NCBI GenBank assembly: GCA_026129765.1
Contig: JAHCHP010000016.1
Coordinates: 1-64,000 of the forward strand
Direction: 5' to 3'
From: Fimbriimonadia bacterium
GTDB taxonomy: Bacteria; Armatimonadota; Fimbriimonadia; Fimbriimonadales; GBS-DC
DNA: 64,000 nucleotides
In this document: positions 1 to 8,285 of the stretch, one piece after another
Position numbering within the stretch: position 1 is the stretch's first letter
Layout: the number at the start of each line of letters is the position of its first letter
The notes under the pieces: model-generated
What the model was told of the DNA's origin: nothing
The model's database searches: none
Seen by the model: only the letters and a program-made list of their open reading frames with translations
Program-made: the position numbers and the translations under genes

Positions 1-97
1 CACCCGCGCGAATAATCGCCGCGCCCGTTTGAATCGCTTGACGGTCGGCAGTTTCATCGCCGGTGATTGTTAAGATTTGTGTTTCCACGATGTCCAT
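1..97 (-). CDS. Sua5/YciO-type L-threonylcarbamoyladenylate synthase, N-terminus (cut by left edge)
   Basis: The minus strand reads ATG at 97 and stays open to the window edge, giving 32 residues that begin MDIVETQILTI and run to AAIIRAG. This matches the N-terminus of Sua5/YrdC-YciO proteins, where TQIL is followed by a helix ending IIRAGG before the PTETVYGLG motif, which would lie outside the window. The family makes the threonylcarbamoyl-AMP used for the t6A modification of ANN-decoding tRNAs. No clear Shine-Dalgarno precedes the ATG, and a GTG at 88 is an alternative start. Only the first tenth of the gene is visible, so the call rests on a short match. Confidence 0.6.
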   Translation of the reverse strand, partial: MDIVETQILTITGDETADRQAIQTGAAIIRAG

Positions 98-120
98 AAA
101 GAAAGATGAACGAATAGTTG

Positions 121-147
121 TGGAGGGCGAATATCCGCCTTCGCCGT
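121..147 (+). repeat. family A hairpin repeat, copy 1
   Basis: GGAGGGCGAA and TTCGCCGTT flank a short loop; GGCGAA (126-131) pairs with TTCGCC (140-145). It closely resembles the copies at 225-253 and 37566-37593. Confidence 0.75.
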
Positions 148-224
148 TGCCTGCATTGTTTTGCGAATGAATTCGCGCCGATGACCGGCAAAGTCCGCCT
201 GCGCTGGCTCAAATCCGATCCCAG

Positions 225-253
225 TTGGAGGGCGAAGCTCCGTCTTCGCCGTT
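225..253 (+). repeat. family A hairpin repeat, copy 2
   Basis: TTGGAGGGCGAAGCTCCGTC followed by TTCGCCGTT. GGCGAAG (231-237) pairs perfectly with CTTCGCC (244-250) around a 6-nt loop. The core is identical to the copy at 37571-37590. Confidence 0.8.
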
Positions 254-289
254 ACTTGCAAGGGTAGAACTGTGTGCCTACCCGAAAAC

Positions 290-321
290 AGCAGACCCAT
301 TCGCTGCGCTCAGGGTGACAA
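290..321 (+). repeat. family C interspersed repeat, copy 1
   Basis: AGACCC(A/G)TTCGCTGCGCTCAG is followed by a GTGACA or ATGACA tail. The same sequence with few changes recurs at 52013-52044. Repeats of this look are common between genes in many bacteria. Confidence 0.65.
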
Positions 322-365
322 CGCCAATGTCATGCCGAACTTAGCCGAAGCATCTGTTGTCCCAA

Positions 366-406
366 ATACCCCTCCGTGACGTTCTCCCTGTAAACAAGGG
401 GAACCG
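366..406 (-). repeat. family B interspersed repeat, copy 1
   Basis: Read on the minus strand this is GGTTCCCCTTGTTTACAGGG continuing to AGAACGTCACGGAGGGG. It aligns along its length with 14146-14182 on the plus strand. Confidence 0.65.
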
Positions 407-473
407 GTTTCATCTGTTGTGTCTTGCTGAGGAACGGACTGCACGCGTTTTGAAGACATCCTCCCAACACATC

Positions 474-1676
474 TTAACCTTCAAACGGGTAGGTAGGCAA
501 ATTGCAGCGTAAAGGCTTATCCTGGCGGTTACCCAACACATAATCTGCCTGCATCAAAGTATGCACTTCGGAAGTGCCTTCATAGATGGTAGCGCCCTTG
601 CTGTTGCGGTAGAAACGCTCCACCGGATACTCATCCGAGAACCCGTAGGAGCCAAAGAGCTGTACCGCTTCCCGCGAGGAGCGCTGAGCCGCTTCAGTGG
701 AAAACCATTTCGCGAGCGAGGTCTCCCGGGTGTTGCGCTGACCCACATTCTTCAGCCAACCCACCTTCTGGTAAAGCAGCAGGCTGATCTGATAATCGGA
801 TTCCATATTGGCGATTTTCTGCTTAATCAGTTGGTGATGGGAAAGGGGGACCCCAAACGTTTTGCGCTCTTGGGCATATTTAACAGACTCATCCAAACAC
901 GCCTTCACCAATCCCGCAGAACCAGATGCCACCGTATAGCGCCCTTGATCCAGGCTGAACATGGCGATTTTGAATCCCTCGCCCTCTTCGCCCAAGCGGT
1001 TCTCCAGCGGCACTTCCACATTCTCGAACACGACTCCGCCTGTGTTGCCTGCGCGCACACCTAATTTCCCATGCAGCGCGTAAGGCTTGACACCCGCCTG
1101 CTTGCGCTCCACGATAAACGCGCTCAAACCGGAGTGGTCGCGATTGGCTTTCTTTTCCATATCGGTCCACGCCACCACCAAATATTGATCTGCAATCTCC
1201 GCCAGCGAAATCCAAATCTTCTCGCCATTTAAGATATATCGGTCGCCTTCGCGCCGGGCGGTCGCCTGCATGCCCACCACATCGCTGCCCGCGTTCGGCT
1301 CCGTCAAACAGAACGCCCCCAAGCGTGTACCTTTCGCCTGCGGAACCAAAAACTTCTGCTTCTGCTCTTCCGTTCCCCAAGTGAACAGGGAAAGCGCGGT
1401 CAAGCCCATATGCACCGACATCACCACCCGCAAAAAGGTATCGCCATACTCCAATTCCTCGCAGACAATGCCCAAGCTGATGTAATCGAGACCCGCGCCC
1501 CCATATTTTTGCGGCACCGAGATTCCCAAGAATCCCAATTCCGCCATTTTTTCGAAAACCTTAAAATCCGCGCCGTGCCGGTCCCATTCCCGAATGTAGG
1601 GCTTCACTTCCTGTTCCACAAACCGGCTGACGCTCTCTCTAACCATTTTATGCTCTTCTGTGAGCGAAAAATCCAT
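474..1676 (-). CDS. acyl-CoA dehydrogenase
   Basis: This 400-residue FAD enzyme introduces a trans-2,3 double bond into acyl-CoA thioesters and passes electrons to electron-transfer flavoprotein. The whole family layout is present: an N-terminal helical domain, the FAD-contacting CLTEPNAGSD segment near residue 120, a middle beta domain with the VWTD-like WTDMEKK region, and a C-terminal helical domain with QLFGSYGFSDEYPVERFYR and ATIYEGTSEV, whose Glu is the usual catalytic base position in short-chain enzymes. Length is typical. The ATG at 1676 is preceded by a strong AGGAGGT about 8 nt upstream. No ETF genes or other beta-oxidation genes lie in the window, so substrate chain length cannot be deduced. 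Glutaryl- or branched-chain acyl-CoA is possible. Confidence 0.93.
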   Translation of the reverse strand: MDFSLTEEHKMVRESVSRFVEQEVKPYIREWDRHGADFKVFEKMAELGFLGISVPQKYGGAGLDYISLGIVCEELEYGDTFLRVVMSVHMGLTALSLFTWGTEEQKQKFLVPQAKGTRLGAFCLTEPNAGSDVVGMQATARREGDRYILNGEKIWISLAEIADQYLVVAWTDMEKKANRDHSGLSAFIVERKQAGVKPYALHGKLGVRAGNTGGVVFENVEVPLENRLGEEGEGFKIAMFSLDQGRYTVASGSAGLVKACLDESVKYAQERKTFGVPLSHHQLIKQKIANMESDYQISLLLYQKVGWLKNVGQRNTRETSLAKWFSTEAAQRSSREAVQLFGSYGFSDEYPVERFYRNSKGATIYEGTSEVHTLMQADYVLGNRQDKPLRCNLPTYPFEG

Positions 1677-1741
1677 TACGATAGAACCTCCTGACAGTTT
1701 AGATTCTACCTGATGACCGTTGTCGTGAAAGCGGGGGTCTG

Positions 1742-1763
1742 GTTGGAGGGAGAGGCTCCGTCA
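1742..1763 (+). repeat. degenerate family A repeat
   Basis: GTTGGAGGGAGAGGCTCCGTC matches the first half of family A with the C of GGCGAAG changed; the second hairpin arm is lost. Confidence 0.45.
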
Positions 1764-1807
1764 AAAATCCCCCTATTGAATACAGGTTATTTTCCCCTAA
1801 ACCGAGT

Positions 1808-1839
1808 TATAATTTCGAAGTGCTATTTGCAACGAGGTG
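1808..1839 (+). promoter_or_regulatory. -10 box and Shine-Dalgarno of the secreted dockerin protein
   Basis: A perfect TATAAT (1808-1813) without a convincing -35 is followed by GAGGTG (1834-1839), 6 nt before the ATG at 1846. This favours 1846 over the GTG at 1837, which lies inside the Shine-Dalgarno. Confidence 0.6.
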
Positions 1840-1845
1840 AATAAA

Positions 1846-2625
1846 ATGAGAATTAAATTAATGATCGCGCTGACCCTCGCCTGGGGAGCGATGAACAGCC
1901 ATGCGCAGTTTGTCTCCATCGACATTACGCCCTGGACCAACGAAAACATTCGCGATTGGACGGCGGGAAATCAATACCCCACGGGGAACCAGACCCTGAA
2001 CGTTCGAGGCGTTCCGATGTTTATTACGACCTCCAATAACAACGCCAACTCTCTTGGAGTGATGGTATTGCCTGCAAGTGGCAGCACCCATGCGTGGGAT
2101 ATTCCGGTGAATGTTACCGGCGCAAAAACTCTCTATACTTTGATGAATAACGCTTGGGGCGTTTGCGGGAGAGAGTTAGGCATGATTGAGGTGTTCGGGC
2201 AGAACGGCAGCTATGCTTCTATGACACTAATCGAGGGTTTCAACATCCGCGACCATTTCAACGGCAATTACTGTAATTCTCTGACCGATCCTGATGCATT
2301 CGCTTTTGAGTTCGGCTCGGTGCGTCTGGATCAGCAAAAACTTGAACTTCCCGAATCTTTTCTGACAGACACGATTACCCATGTTCGGTTTAGCGGTGTC
2401 AATCGTAATCCCGATGGCGCGGCGTTCCTTGCCTCGCTGACTTTACAAACCTGTCAAGGTTCTAATGGCGATGTCAATCAAGATGGCTGTGTGGATGATT
2501 CAGATATGCTTCAAGTCTTGTTCGCGTTCGGTTCTGACGACCCGGATTCGGATGTGAACTGCGACGGTATCGTGGATGACATAGATTTGCTGACGGTGTT
2601 ATTTGGATTTGGACATGGGTGCTAA
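1846..2625 (+). CDS. secreted protein with C-terminal dockerin-like repeats
   Basis: The 259-residue product starts with a cleavable signal peptide (LMIALTLAWGAMNSHAQ). A beta-rich domain of about 180 residues follows, for which I recognise no family; it may be a carbohydrate- or protein-binding jelly roll. The last ~55 residues form two calcium-loop repeats, GDVNQDGCVDDSDMLQVLF and DVNCDGIVDDIDLLTVLF, ending FGFGHGC. This resembles a type I dockerin or EF-hand pair, and the same module ends the proteins at 4305-5888 and 21228-22388. No cohesin is seen in the window, so the binding partner is unknown. The gene stands alone and is followed by a strong hairpin. Confidence 0.8.
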   Translation: MRIKLMIALTLAWGAMNSHAQFVSIDITPWTNENIRDWTAGNQYPTGNQTLNVRGVPMFITTSNNNANSLGVMVLPASGSTHAWDIPVNVTGAKTLYTLMNNAWGVCGRELGMIEVFGQNGSYASMTLIEGFNIRDHFNGNYCNSLTDPDAFAFEFGSVRLDQQKLELPESFLTDTITHVRFSGVNRNPDGAAFLASLTLQTCQGSNGDVNQDGCVDDSDMLQVLFAFGSDDPDSDVNCDGIVDDIDLLTVLFGFGHGC

Positions 2626-2656
2626 GTTGTATTAACGGGTGAATCCGTTGATCAAT

Positions 2657-2687
2657 CGTATCTTTCCTTCTCACAGGGAAAGATACG
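2657..2687. other. perfect hairpin downstream of the dockerin gene
   Basis: CGTATCTTTCC (2657-2667) pairs with GGAAAGATACG (2677-2687) around a 9-nt loop. No T-run follows on the plus strand, so it may stabilise the 3' end rather than terminate. Confidence 0.6.
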
Positions 2688-2837
2688 CAACCTCATCGCA
2701 TGCAAGCCTACTGCCCAGCCAATGGTTCCTGATGACATAGGGCGAATAAGAAATTCTGTCTCCCTTTGAAAGGAATCGCGCGCAAAAGCACTAATATAAC
2801 CATTGCCATTATGCGTTCATGTTAAAACATTCATTTC

Positions 2838-2887
2838 GGCGTATGGAAGGCAGGCGTTAATGCGCTTTCCTTTCATACGCCTTTCTT
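2838..2887 (+). terminator. probable Rho-independent terminator
   Basis: GGCGTATG (2838-2845) pairs with CATACGCC (2874-2881), with further partial pairing of the AAGG and CCTT segments inside, followed by TTTCTT. Confidence 0.5.
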
Positions 2888-2915
2888 ACTCGTAACCCTT
2901 CGCGTTCTTATTCGG

Positions 2916-2921
2916 TATAAT
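2916..2921 (+). promoter_or_regulatory. -10 box placed for a leaderless transcript
   Basis: Perfect TATAAT ending 7 nt before the ATG at 2929, so transcription should start at or next to the start codon. No Shine-Dalgarno is present. Confidence 0.6.
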
Positions 2922-2928
2922 TATCGTG

Positions 2929-3507
2929 ATGAAAAGCCTACCCTTCTGGCATCGTTTTGCGCTGTTCGCCTGCGCGGTCTGTTTTGTGATGGGCGCATTT
3001 AGCCAAAAGAGCGGACAGCCTGCTCCGCGCGATATTCGATTTGGAACCTCCCGTATCAGCGGCTACAAAACCTATGAAACCACACTGAAAGGGAAAGAGA
3101 TCACTGCTATTCTACAAGGACCGGAAGTCAAACTGGAGTCGCCGGATCAAGGGATAGAGTTGAACGCGCCCCGGCTGGAAGTGGCTTTGGAGCAGGATAA
3201 AAACAACCAGTTTATCTTAAGAACCGCGCGAGCGACCGGCGGCGTCCGAGCGCATTATGTGAACCGGGAAGAAAAACGGGAAATTAAAGGACGCGCCCAA
3301 CGCGCCGACTATGTGGAAGCCAATAAAACGCTGACTTTGACGGGGCAAGTGTTCATCGAATCGGAAGATGAGAACTATATCATCACCCAGCGCAACGCGG
3401 AGAAAGCGACTTTGTTGCTGAACAGAGATCAGCAGGAAGTTAAACTGGAAGGCGACCCCAGCAAAAACGAAACGATCATTACCCCGAAAAAGAAGGAAAC
3501 GCCATGA
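2929..3507 (+). CDS. periplasmic OstA/LptA-like LPS transport protein
   Basis: The 192-residue product has an N-terminal signal or anchor ([16 protein letters not shown]). It then has repeated short beta motifs such as [20 protein letters not shown] and [20 protein letters not shown], the signature of the OstA-like fold shared by LptA, LptC and LptD. In this family the fold forms a slide that carries lipopolysaccharide from the inner to the outer membrane. The gene overlaps lptB by 4 nt (ATGA), the expected partner. A GTG one codon upstream (2926) is an alternative start. Whether it is LptA or a membrane-anchored LptC cannot be settled; the hydrophobic N-terminus allows either. Confidence 0.78.
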   Translation: MKSLPFWHRFALFACAVCFVMGAFSQKSGQPAPRDIRFGTSRISGYKTYETTLKGKEITAILQGPEVKLESPDQGIELNAPRLEVALEQDKNNQFILRTARATGGVRAHYVNREEKREIKGRAQRADYVEANKTLTLTGQVFIESEDENYIITQRNAEKATLLLNRDQQEVKLEGDPSKNETIITPKKKETP

Positions 3508-4223
3508 ATTTACGCGCCGAACAGCTGAAAAAATTCTACCGCAAACGCCCCGTCGTGCAAGATGTCTCGGTTCAAGTGACGCCGGGGGAAGTCGTGGGGC
3601 TGTTGGGTCCGAATGGCGCGGGCAAAACCACCACTTTCTATATGCTGGTCGGCTTAATCCGTCCCAATGGGGGGCGCGTTTATTTGGGCGACCAAGAGAT
3701 CACGCGCCTACCGATGTACCAACGCGCCCGTAAAGGCATGGGCTACCTGCCGCAGGAGGCATCGGTCTTTCGGCAACTAACAGTAGAGCAGAACCTGCAT
3801 TTGGTGCTGGAGATGAACCGCTTTGCCAAGTCGGAGCGACAAGCCAAAATCGAGCAGTTGATGGAAGAGTTTCATGTGGCGCATATCCGCCAGCAGAAAG
3901 GCTATATGTTGTCGGGCGGTGAGCGTCGACGGGTCGAGATCGCGCGCGCGCTCGCGCTCAGTCCCGCCTTTATGCTGCTGGATGAGCCGTTTACAGGCAT
4001 CGACCCCAAAACGATTGATGAACTGCAGGAGATCATTCTGCGCCTGCGCGAAAAGGGAATCGGCATCCTGATTACAGACCACAACGTAAGCGCGACCCTA
4101 CGCATCACCGACCGCAGCTACATTCTGGCGGACGGGCATATTGTAGCGCAAGGCACTCCAGAAGAGGTTTTGGCAGACCCCTTAGCGCGAAAATATTACT
4201 TTGGGGAAAGCTTTGAGCTGTGA
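3504..4223 (+). CDS. lptB: LPS export ABC transporter ATP-binding protein LptB
   Basis: This 239-residue cytoplasmic ATPase powers LPS extraction by the LptFG permease. Walker A is GPNGAGKTT (residues ~37-45), the Q-loop is LPQEAS, the signature is [15 protein letters not shown], Walker B is FMLLDEPF followed by GIDP, and the H-loop is ITDHNV. The stretch LTDHNVxATLxI and the C-terminal tail after [20 protein letters not shown] are typical of LptB (YhbG) rather than other ABC ATPases. Translation is coupled to the OstA-like gene by ATGA overlap. LptF and LptG are not in the window, so the complex is encoded elsewhere. Confidence 0.93.
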   Translation: MNLRAEQLKKFYRKRPVVQDVSVQVTPGEVVGLLGPNGAGKTTTFYMLVGLIRPNGGRVYLGDQEITRLPMYQRARKGMGYLPQEASVFRQLTVEQNLHLVLEMNRFAKSERQAKIEQLMEEFHVAHIRQQKGYMLSGGERRRVEIARALALSPAFMLLDEPFTGIDPKTIDELQEIILRLREKGIGILITDHNVSATLRITDRSYILADGHIVAQGTPEEVLADPLARKYYFGESFEL

Positions 4224-4304
4224 TGCGCAGAAAATACAAGAACCCGAAGCGCAAGAGTTCCTCACGCTCCAGGTTGAGGGGAAAGGGGTTTGCAGATTCG
4301 TTGC

Positions 4305-5888
4305 TTAGTCGCCCTGCAAACCGTAGTTGAACAGCACGATCATCAGGTCACTGTCATCGACCATCCCATCGCCTGTCAGGTCCAACGCATCGATAGCGGA
4401 GCCAAAATTGAAAAGAATCTCCAGCAGGTCTAAATCATCGATAACGTTATCCGCGTTCAGATCGCCGGCAATCAAGTTGATCTGACCACTTGCCATATCC
4501 TCGATATCGACATCGTTCAAACGCGCGTTCAGGAACTTCGCCACCCGGAACACCAGATCATGCCGCCCCACAGGCACTTCTTTTAATTGAAAGTTCCCCT
4601 GCTCGTCCAGCATAGTGCCGACTGAGTAGACATGCCTGCCGCTCTGGTAGAAATCGACCTCCGCGTACATGTCCCCATGCCTGCCGTTCCAATCGCCGCC
4701 AAACTGCCCCAAGAAACTGCCGCTGACCGAGCTGAACGCGAAGATAAAGCCATTATTCAGAGAGATTATCGCGGTGCCGTCCGCAGCAATGGCGGGAGAG
4801 GCTTTGGAGGTGGATCCCACTTCGAACAGGTAGACCCAGCGGGTCAAGCCATTATTCGGATTAAGCGCGTACATCTGGAACCCGTTGCCGCCCACCATAT
4901 GCACGGTTCCGTCTGCGCCGACCGCAGGCGAAGAAAAGCGCGCAGAAATGGCGGACCGCCAAACAAAGTTGCCGTTATCCCGTCGAAGAGCAGTTACATC
5001 GCCCGACTGTGAGGTGAAATAGAGATTGTTACCGCCCATCGCGGGAGAGGAGGTGATGGAGCGCGAGGTGACATAGAACCAGTTCCGGCTCCCAGTGGCA
5101 GGGTTCAGCGAATACATCAACCCATCCGTTGAGGGAATGAACAAGCGGTTGGAATCGAACAAGCCGCCGCTGCGCACCGGATAATAGGTGGAATACTCCC
5201 AAAGAATCACGCCGTCGGCAGGGCGAATCGCATAGACCTGATTGCCTCCGCCCACATAAATCGTGCCATCGGTTCCAAACACAGGCGTGCCATTCGCTTC
5301 CCAGTCCAAGAAAGTCCGCCAGATCACCGTCCCGTCGGTGTCCAGGCAATAGAGATAGCCGCCGCCGGGAACTTCGCCGTTTGTGACATAAATCTTACCG
5401 TCCGGTCCAATCATCGGGTTACCCTGCGCATTGCGTCCCCCTAATAGAGTGGACCATCGCAGGGTTCCATTGGAGTTCACCGCGAACAGGGTGCTGTCTT
5501 CCGGGGTAGATAAAACATAAATTGTGCCATCTGCGCCAATCACTGGGGTGCTGTTGGGAGCACGCAGGTGGGGATAGTGCCATCGCAAGCCGCCCGTGCC
5601 TCGGACCGCGTAAAGACCGCCAGAGGTGGCTTGATAGACCGTTCCATCCGCGCTAATGACAGGTGAACCAAAAGTCGTATTGCGGGTGTTGTAAGTCCAG
5701 CGGATACTGCCATTCGTGCGAGTTCCGGTCGTCGCGCGACGGGTGCCTTGATAATCTTTACCCAAAGCAGGCCAAGGCGCGTCTGGTTGAAGTTGAGACC
5801 AGCCCGTGTCAGTCACGGCAAACGCAGTCAGCAGCGCAAAAGCAACGCCCAGTGTCAGCGGGCAATAATTTTTTTTATTTGTCAACAT
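4305..5888 (-). CDS. secreted PQQ-like beta-propeller protein with dockerin-like C-terminus
   Basis: A signal peptide (ALLTAFAVTDTGWSQ) leads into at least seven repeats of about 45 residues with the pattern GADGTIYVxxxxGxxYAL, the hallmark of PQQ-like (outer-membrane BamB-type) propellers. No PQQ-binding enzyme residues are recognisable, so this is likely a binding or scaffold propeller rather than a dehydrogenase. The last ~60 residues carry two dockerin-like loops, GDLNADNVIDDLDLLEILF and DLTGDGMVDDSDLMIVLF. The ATG at 5888 follows AAAGGAGG and is preferred over the in-frame TTG at 5936. A TATAAT lies at about 5939-5944 on the minus strand, giving a ~45-nt leader. Product length is 527 residues. 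Confidence 0.85.
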   Translation of the reverse strand: MLTNKKNYCPLTLGVAFALLTAFAVTDTGWSQLQPDAPWPALGKDYQGTRRATTGTRTNGSIRWTYNTRNTTFGSPVISADGTVYQATSGGLYAVRGTGGLRWHYPHLRAPNSTPVIGADGTIYVLSTPEDSTLFAVNSNGTLRWSTLLGGRNAQGNPMIGPDGKIYVTNGEVPGGGYLYCLDTDGTVIWRTFLDWEANGTPVFGTDGTIYVGGGNQVYAIRPADGVILWEYSTYYPVRSGGLFDSNRLFIPSTDGLMYSLNPATGSRNWFYVTSRSITSSPAMGGNNLYFTSQSGDVTALRRDNGNFVWRSAISARFSSPAVGADGTVHMVGGNGFQMYALNPNNGLTRWVYLFEVGSTSKASPAIAADGTAIISLNNGFIFAFSSVSGSFLGQFGGDWNGRHGDMYAEVDFYQSGRHVYSVGTMLDEQGNFQLKEVPVGRHDLVFRVAKFLNARLNDVDIEDMASGQINLIAGDLNADNVIDDLDLLEILFNFGSAIDALDLTGDGMVDDSDLMIVLFNYGLQGD

Positions 5889-5988
5889 TGCAACCTCCTT
5901 TCCTCGCGCGGCAAAAAAACAAGCGCGATTCCTCAACTCATATTATACACCCGATTCGAGGGTTTGGAACTCGCAAAGCTGAGAGTTT

Positions 5989-6813
5989 TCAGTTTTGCTT
6001 CGGGGGAACTGGCTTGCCTGCCTCATAGACTGTGGGGAAATGATCCCCTTTGAGAACCTCGCCGGGCGCAACCTGGATATGATGCTCGATCAGATGCCCG
6101 CCCGCTGGCTCATAACGCGTATGTCCCGGCATATAATGCACCGCGAACCCGGGACGCCCCCGGTCGCTGCGGTTGTTGGGTGTGCCATGCCAAGTCAAAC
6201 AATGATGAAACATCACCTCGCCCGCCTTCACAGGACAGGGAACCAAGTTTGCCGTTTCGCCTGCTGGCACAAAATCAGGATCATGCGCCGGTCCCCAAGT
6301 GGCAGGGTCAATCCCCAGCGTTCCATCCCGATACGCGCCCCAGCGATGACTGCGAGGCACGACACACATACAGCCGTTCCCCCAATCGGCATCTTCCAGC
6401 GCGAGCCATGCGCTGACCAGATCGGGCGGCTGAATCACAGGCCAGTAGGGATGATCTTGGTGCCAGACGGTTGGACCTCCTTTGTGGGGCGGTTTGTATT
6501 GAATCTGATCATGCCAAACGCGCACGGTATCGGTCGACATAAGCTGAGCCACCGCTTCTGTGAGCAATGGATGATAAAGGTATTTTTCAAAGACGGGGTC
6601 CGCTTCCCAAATATTCACGATCTGGATAACGACATTCTCTTCATCGCCCGTCATATTGCGCTTGGTTTCCGGTTGTTTGGCAGACCTGCCCTCCAACACC
6701 TCGTAAAAACGCGCGCGCATGACCGCCAGTTCTTCCTCATTGAGCAAACGGCGGGCATGCAGATAACCTTGTTCCTGAAAGAATGCAACATCGCCCGGAT
6801 TTAAGATAGACAT
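5989..6813 (-). CDS. phytanoyl-CoA dioxygenase (PhyH) family protein
   Basis: A 274-residue Fe(II)/2-oxoglutarate-dependent oxygenase. The metal-binding HxD sits in VWHQDHPYWP and the second His with the nearby Arg in HHCLTWHGTPNNRSDRGR, which completes the 2-His-1-carboxylate site and the co-substrate salt bridge. The N-terminus FFQEQGYLHARRLLNEEEL is the usual PhyH opening. The ATG at 6813 has GAGGAG 5-6 nt upstream, so the longer frame to 6882 is not used. It is followed closely upstream by an esterase gene on the same strand. The substrate is unknown; PhyH proteins in bacteria act on small molecules as well as lipids. Confidence 0.88.
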   Translation of the reverse strand: MSILNPGDVAFFQEQGYLHARRLLNEEELAVMRARFYEVLEGRSAKQPETKRNMTGDEENVVIQIVNIWEADPVFEKYLYHPLLTEAVAQLMSTDTVRVWHDQIQYKPPHKGGPTVWHQDHPYWPVIQPPDLVSAWLALEDADWGNGCMCVVPRSHRWGAYRDGTLGIDPATWGPAHDPDFVPAGETANLVPCPVKAGEVMFHHCLTWHGTPNNRSDRGRPGFAVHYMPGHTRYEPAGGHLIEHHIQVAPGEVLKGDHFPTVYEAGKPVPPKQN

Positions 6814-6829
6814 CGATGGCTCCTCGCAA

Positions 6830-8272
6830 TCATTTTTCTTTTTCAAACCAAGCAAAAGCGTCAGGCAGCGACTCGCGGACAATCATCAGATGTTCGCAAC
6901 CTTCGTAGACGCGCGTCTCCAAACGTTTTAATCCCATTGCCTTCAAACGGTTCTGCGCCTGGTTTACATTACTGCTCAAAAAAGCGATTTCCTGTTTGCC
7001 CACCGACAGAAAAACGGGCTTGTTCTCAAAAGCGGTTTTGAAAGCCTCGGCAGGCTGTCCCGCGCCCGCAAACACGGCGATCCCCGCGAACAGGTCTGGT
7101 TTTTGGGCGGCGGCTGCAAAGGTTTGACCACCCCCCATCGAATGACCGATCAGATAGGTCTTTTTCGCATCGACCGGCACGAGACCTTTCGCCGCTTCTA
7201 TCGCGCCCCAGATATGATCCAATCCAACCCCGCTGCGAGGCGCGACCACTGCGAAGCCGCGCTTCTCCGCCTCTTTCAATATCAGCCCTAAGCCGTACCC
7301 CTCAAAGAACAGATGTTCATTCCCTCCAGCGCCGTGCAACGCCACAACCAGAGGCACAGGAACATCGCCGTTGATCTTGGTGGGGATAAAGAGTCGAAAA
7401 GGAACGACGCGGTTATTGTGTGAGGCAGCCATCCAATAATCGCCGGGCTTCAACTGCCAGAAAGGCTTTCCGCTTTCGCGTTGGAGCGCGGTCTCTGCGC
7501 GAACCATCAATTGGCTCAAGGGATATTGAGACTCAGGCGATTGTCCTTTTAGCGCGCTGCTCAACACTTGCAGCCACATCTGAACGCTTTCCCGCTCGAT
7601 GGGTTCCATCTTCGCTTTGCGCTCTTCAAACCGTTTCTGAAGCGCGTCCAAACGGATGTCCGCCTCCGGAATCACACTGAGCCGTTCCCGCCATGCGCGC
7701 AGGCGCTTGTTTTCAGCAGAAATCTCAAACTGCAGCCAATAGTCGCCTTCATTCAACCCGCGCAGGCTCACAGTCTGCTGGAGGGGATCCCCTTTGAAAT
7801 CGGTCAGCGACAAGGAGTGAGATTGCAATTCTTTCTCATTGGTATCGAGCAGAAGCCAGCGAACCTGCAGAGGCTTGGCTTCGTCGGGCGGCGGGAAATC
7901 GTTGGCGATCTCCAACATCAACTCTGTCTTGCCGCCCAAAGCGCGGGGAACGGTGATACGAAGCGCGTAAGCGCGCATAAACTCAGGCGACGGCTCCCCT
8001 TCCGCCGATTGGAGAGCATACTCCGCGCGCGCAAACGACCGGCTCAACGCGCTGAATTGTCCCGCAAAAAAGCTGGTCACACCCTGATTGATGAACCCCG
8101 TGGCTCGTTCGCGCGCGGTCTGGGATTTCCGAGCCGCCTCCCAACTGTTTTCTAACGACAGCAAACGCGGAACCAAATCGGTTCTTGTGGCGCTTCGATT
8201 CTGCGCAAAGGCGACAGGATGCGCCAGCAAACAGATTAAGGCGCATGCGCTAAACAGAAGTTGATGTCTCAT
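6830..8272 (-). CDS. secreted two-domain alpha/beta hydrolase (PHB-depolymerase/esterase type)
   Basis: The 480-residue product has a signal peptide (LLFSACALICLLAHPVAFA). An N-terminal region of about 250 residues is rich in helices and shows no family I recognise. The C-terminal domain from about residue 300 is an alpha/beta hydrolase: oxyanion segment VALHGAGGNEHLFFE, nucleophile elbow IGHSMGGGQ, and a late His in YEGCEHLMIV. This layout resembles PHB-depolymerase-like and feruloyl-esterase-like secreted enzymes. It lies 16 nt upstream of the PhyH start and 13 nt after the stop of the dehydrogenase upstream, so the three genes 9320 to 5989 probably form one transcript. Confidence 0.8.
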   Translation of the reverse strand: MRHQLLFSACALICLLAHPVAFAQNRSATRTDLVPRLLSLENSWEAARKSQTARERATGFINQGVTSFFAGQFSALSRSFARAEYALQSAEGEPSPEFMRAYALRITVPRALGGKTELMLEIANDFPPPDEAKPLQVRWLLLDTNEKELQSHSLSLTDFKGDPLQQTVSLRGLNEGDYWLQFEISAENKRLRAWRERLSVIPEADIRLDALQKRFEERKAKMEPIERESVQMWLQVLSSALKGQSPESQYPLSQLMVRAETALQRESGKPFWQLKPGDYWMAASHNNRVVPFRLFIPTKINGDVPVPLVVALHGAGGNEHLFFEGYGLGLILKEAEKRGFAVVAPRSGVGLDHIWGAIEAAKGLVPVDAKKTYLIGHSMGGGQTFAAAAQKPDLFAGIAVFAGAGQPAEAFKTAFENKPVFLSVGKQEIAFLSSNVNQAQNRLKAMGLKRLETRVYEGCEHLMIVRESLPDAFAWFEKEK

Positions 8273-8285
8273 GGGTTTGGATTAC

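Larger units (their letters stand above)
98..473. other. gene-free 376-bp stretch made of short intergenic repeats
   Basis: No credible gene is seen between the Sua5 start and the acyl-CoA dehydrogenase stop. The stretch holds two copies of a hairpin repeat (family A, near 121-147 and 225-253), one copy of a CTGCGCTCAGGGTGACA-type repeat (291-321), a copy on the minus strand of a GGTTCCCCTTG-type repeat (366-406), and the direct repeat CATCTGTTGT at 351-360 and 411-420. The open frame at 70-300 on the minus strand exists only because the two hairpin repeats encode similar peptides. Confidence 0.7.
2626..2928. other. 303-bp intergenic stretch with two hairpins
   Basis: No gene is seen. It contains an 11-bp perfect hairpin at 2657-2687, a terminator-like hairpin at 2838-2887 and the -10 box of the OstA-like gene. 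Confidence 0.6.

Noticed and set aside
70-300. Open reading frame of 76 codons on the minus strand
   Set aside because: It crosses two family A repeats and overlaps the Sua5 start; the repeated TAK-x-(E/D)-(L/I)-RPP peptide is the repeat read in frame, not a protein.
561-1380. Long antisense frames inside the acyl-CoA dehydrogenase
   Set aside because: They are frame shadows of a GC-rich gene; no ribosome site or known domain.
5889-5936. Longer start (TTG 5936) for the PQQ-propeller protein
   Set aside because: It would place Arg/Cys-rich residues ahead of a clear signal peptide; the ATG at 5888 has AAAGGAGG.
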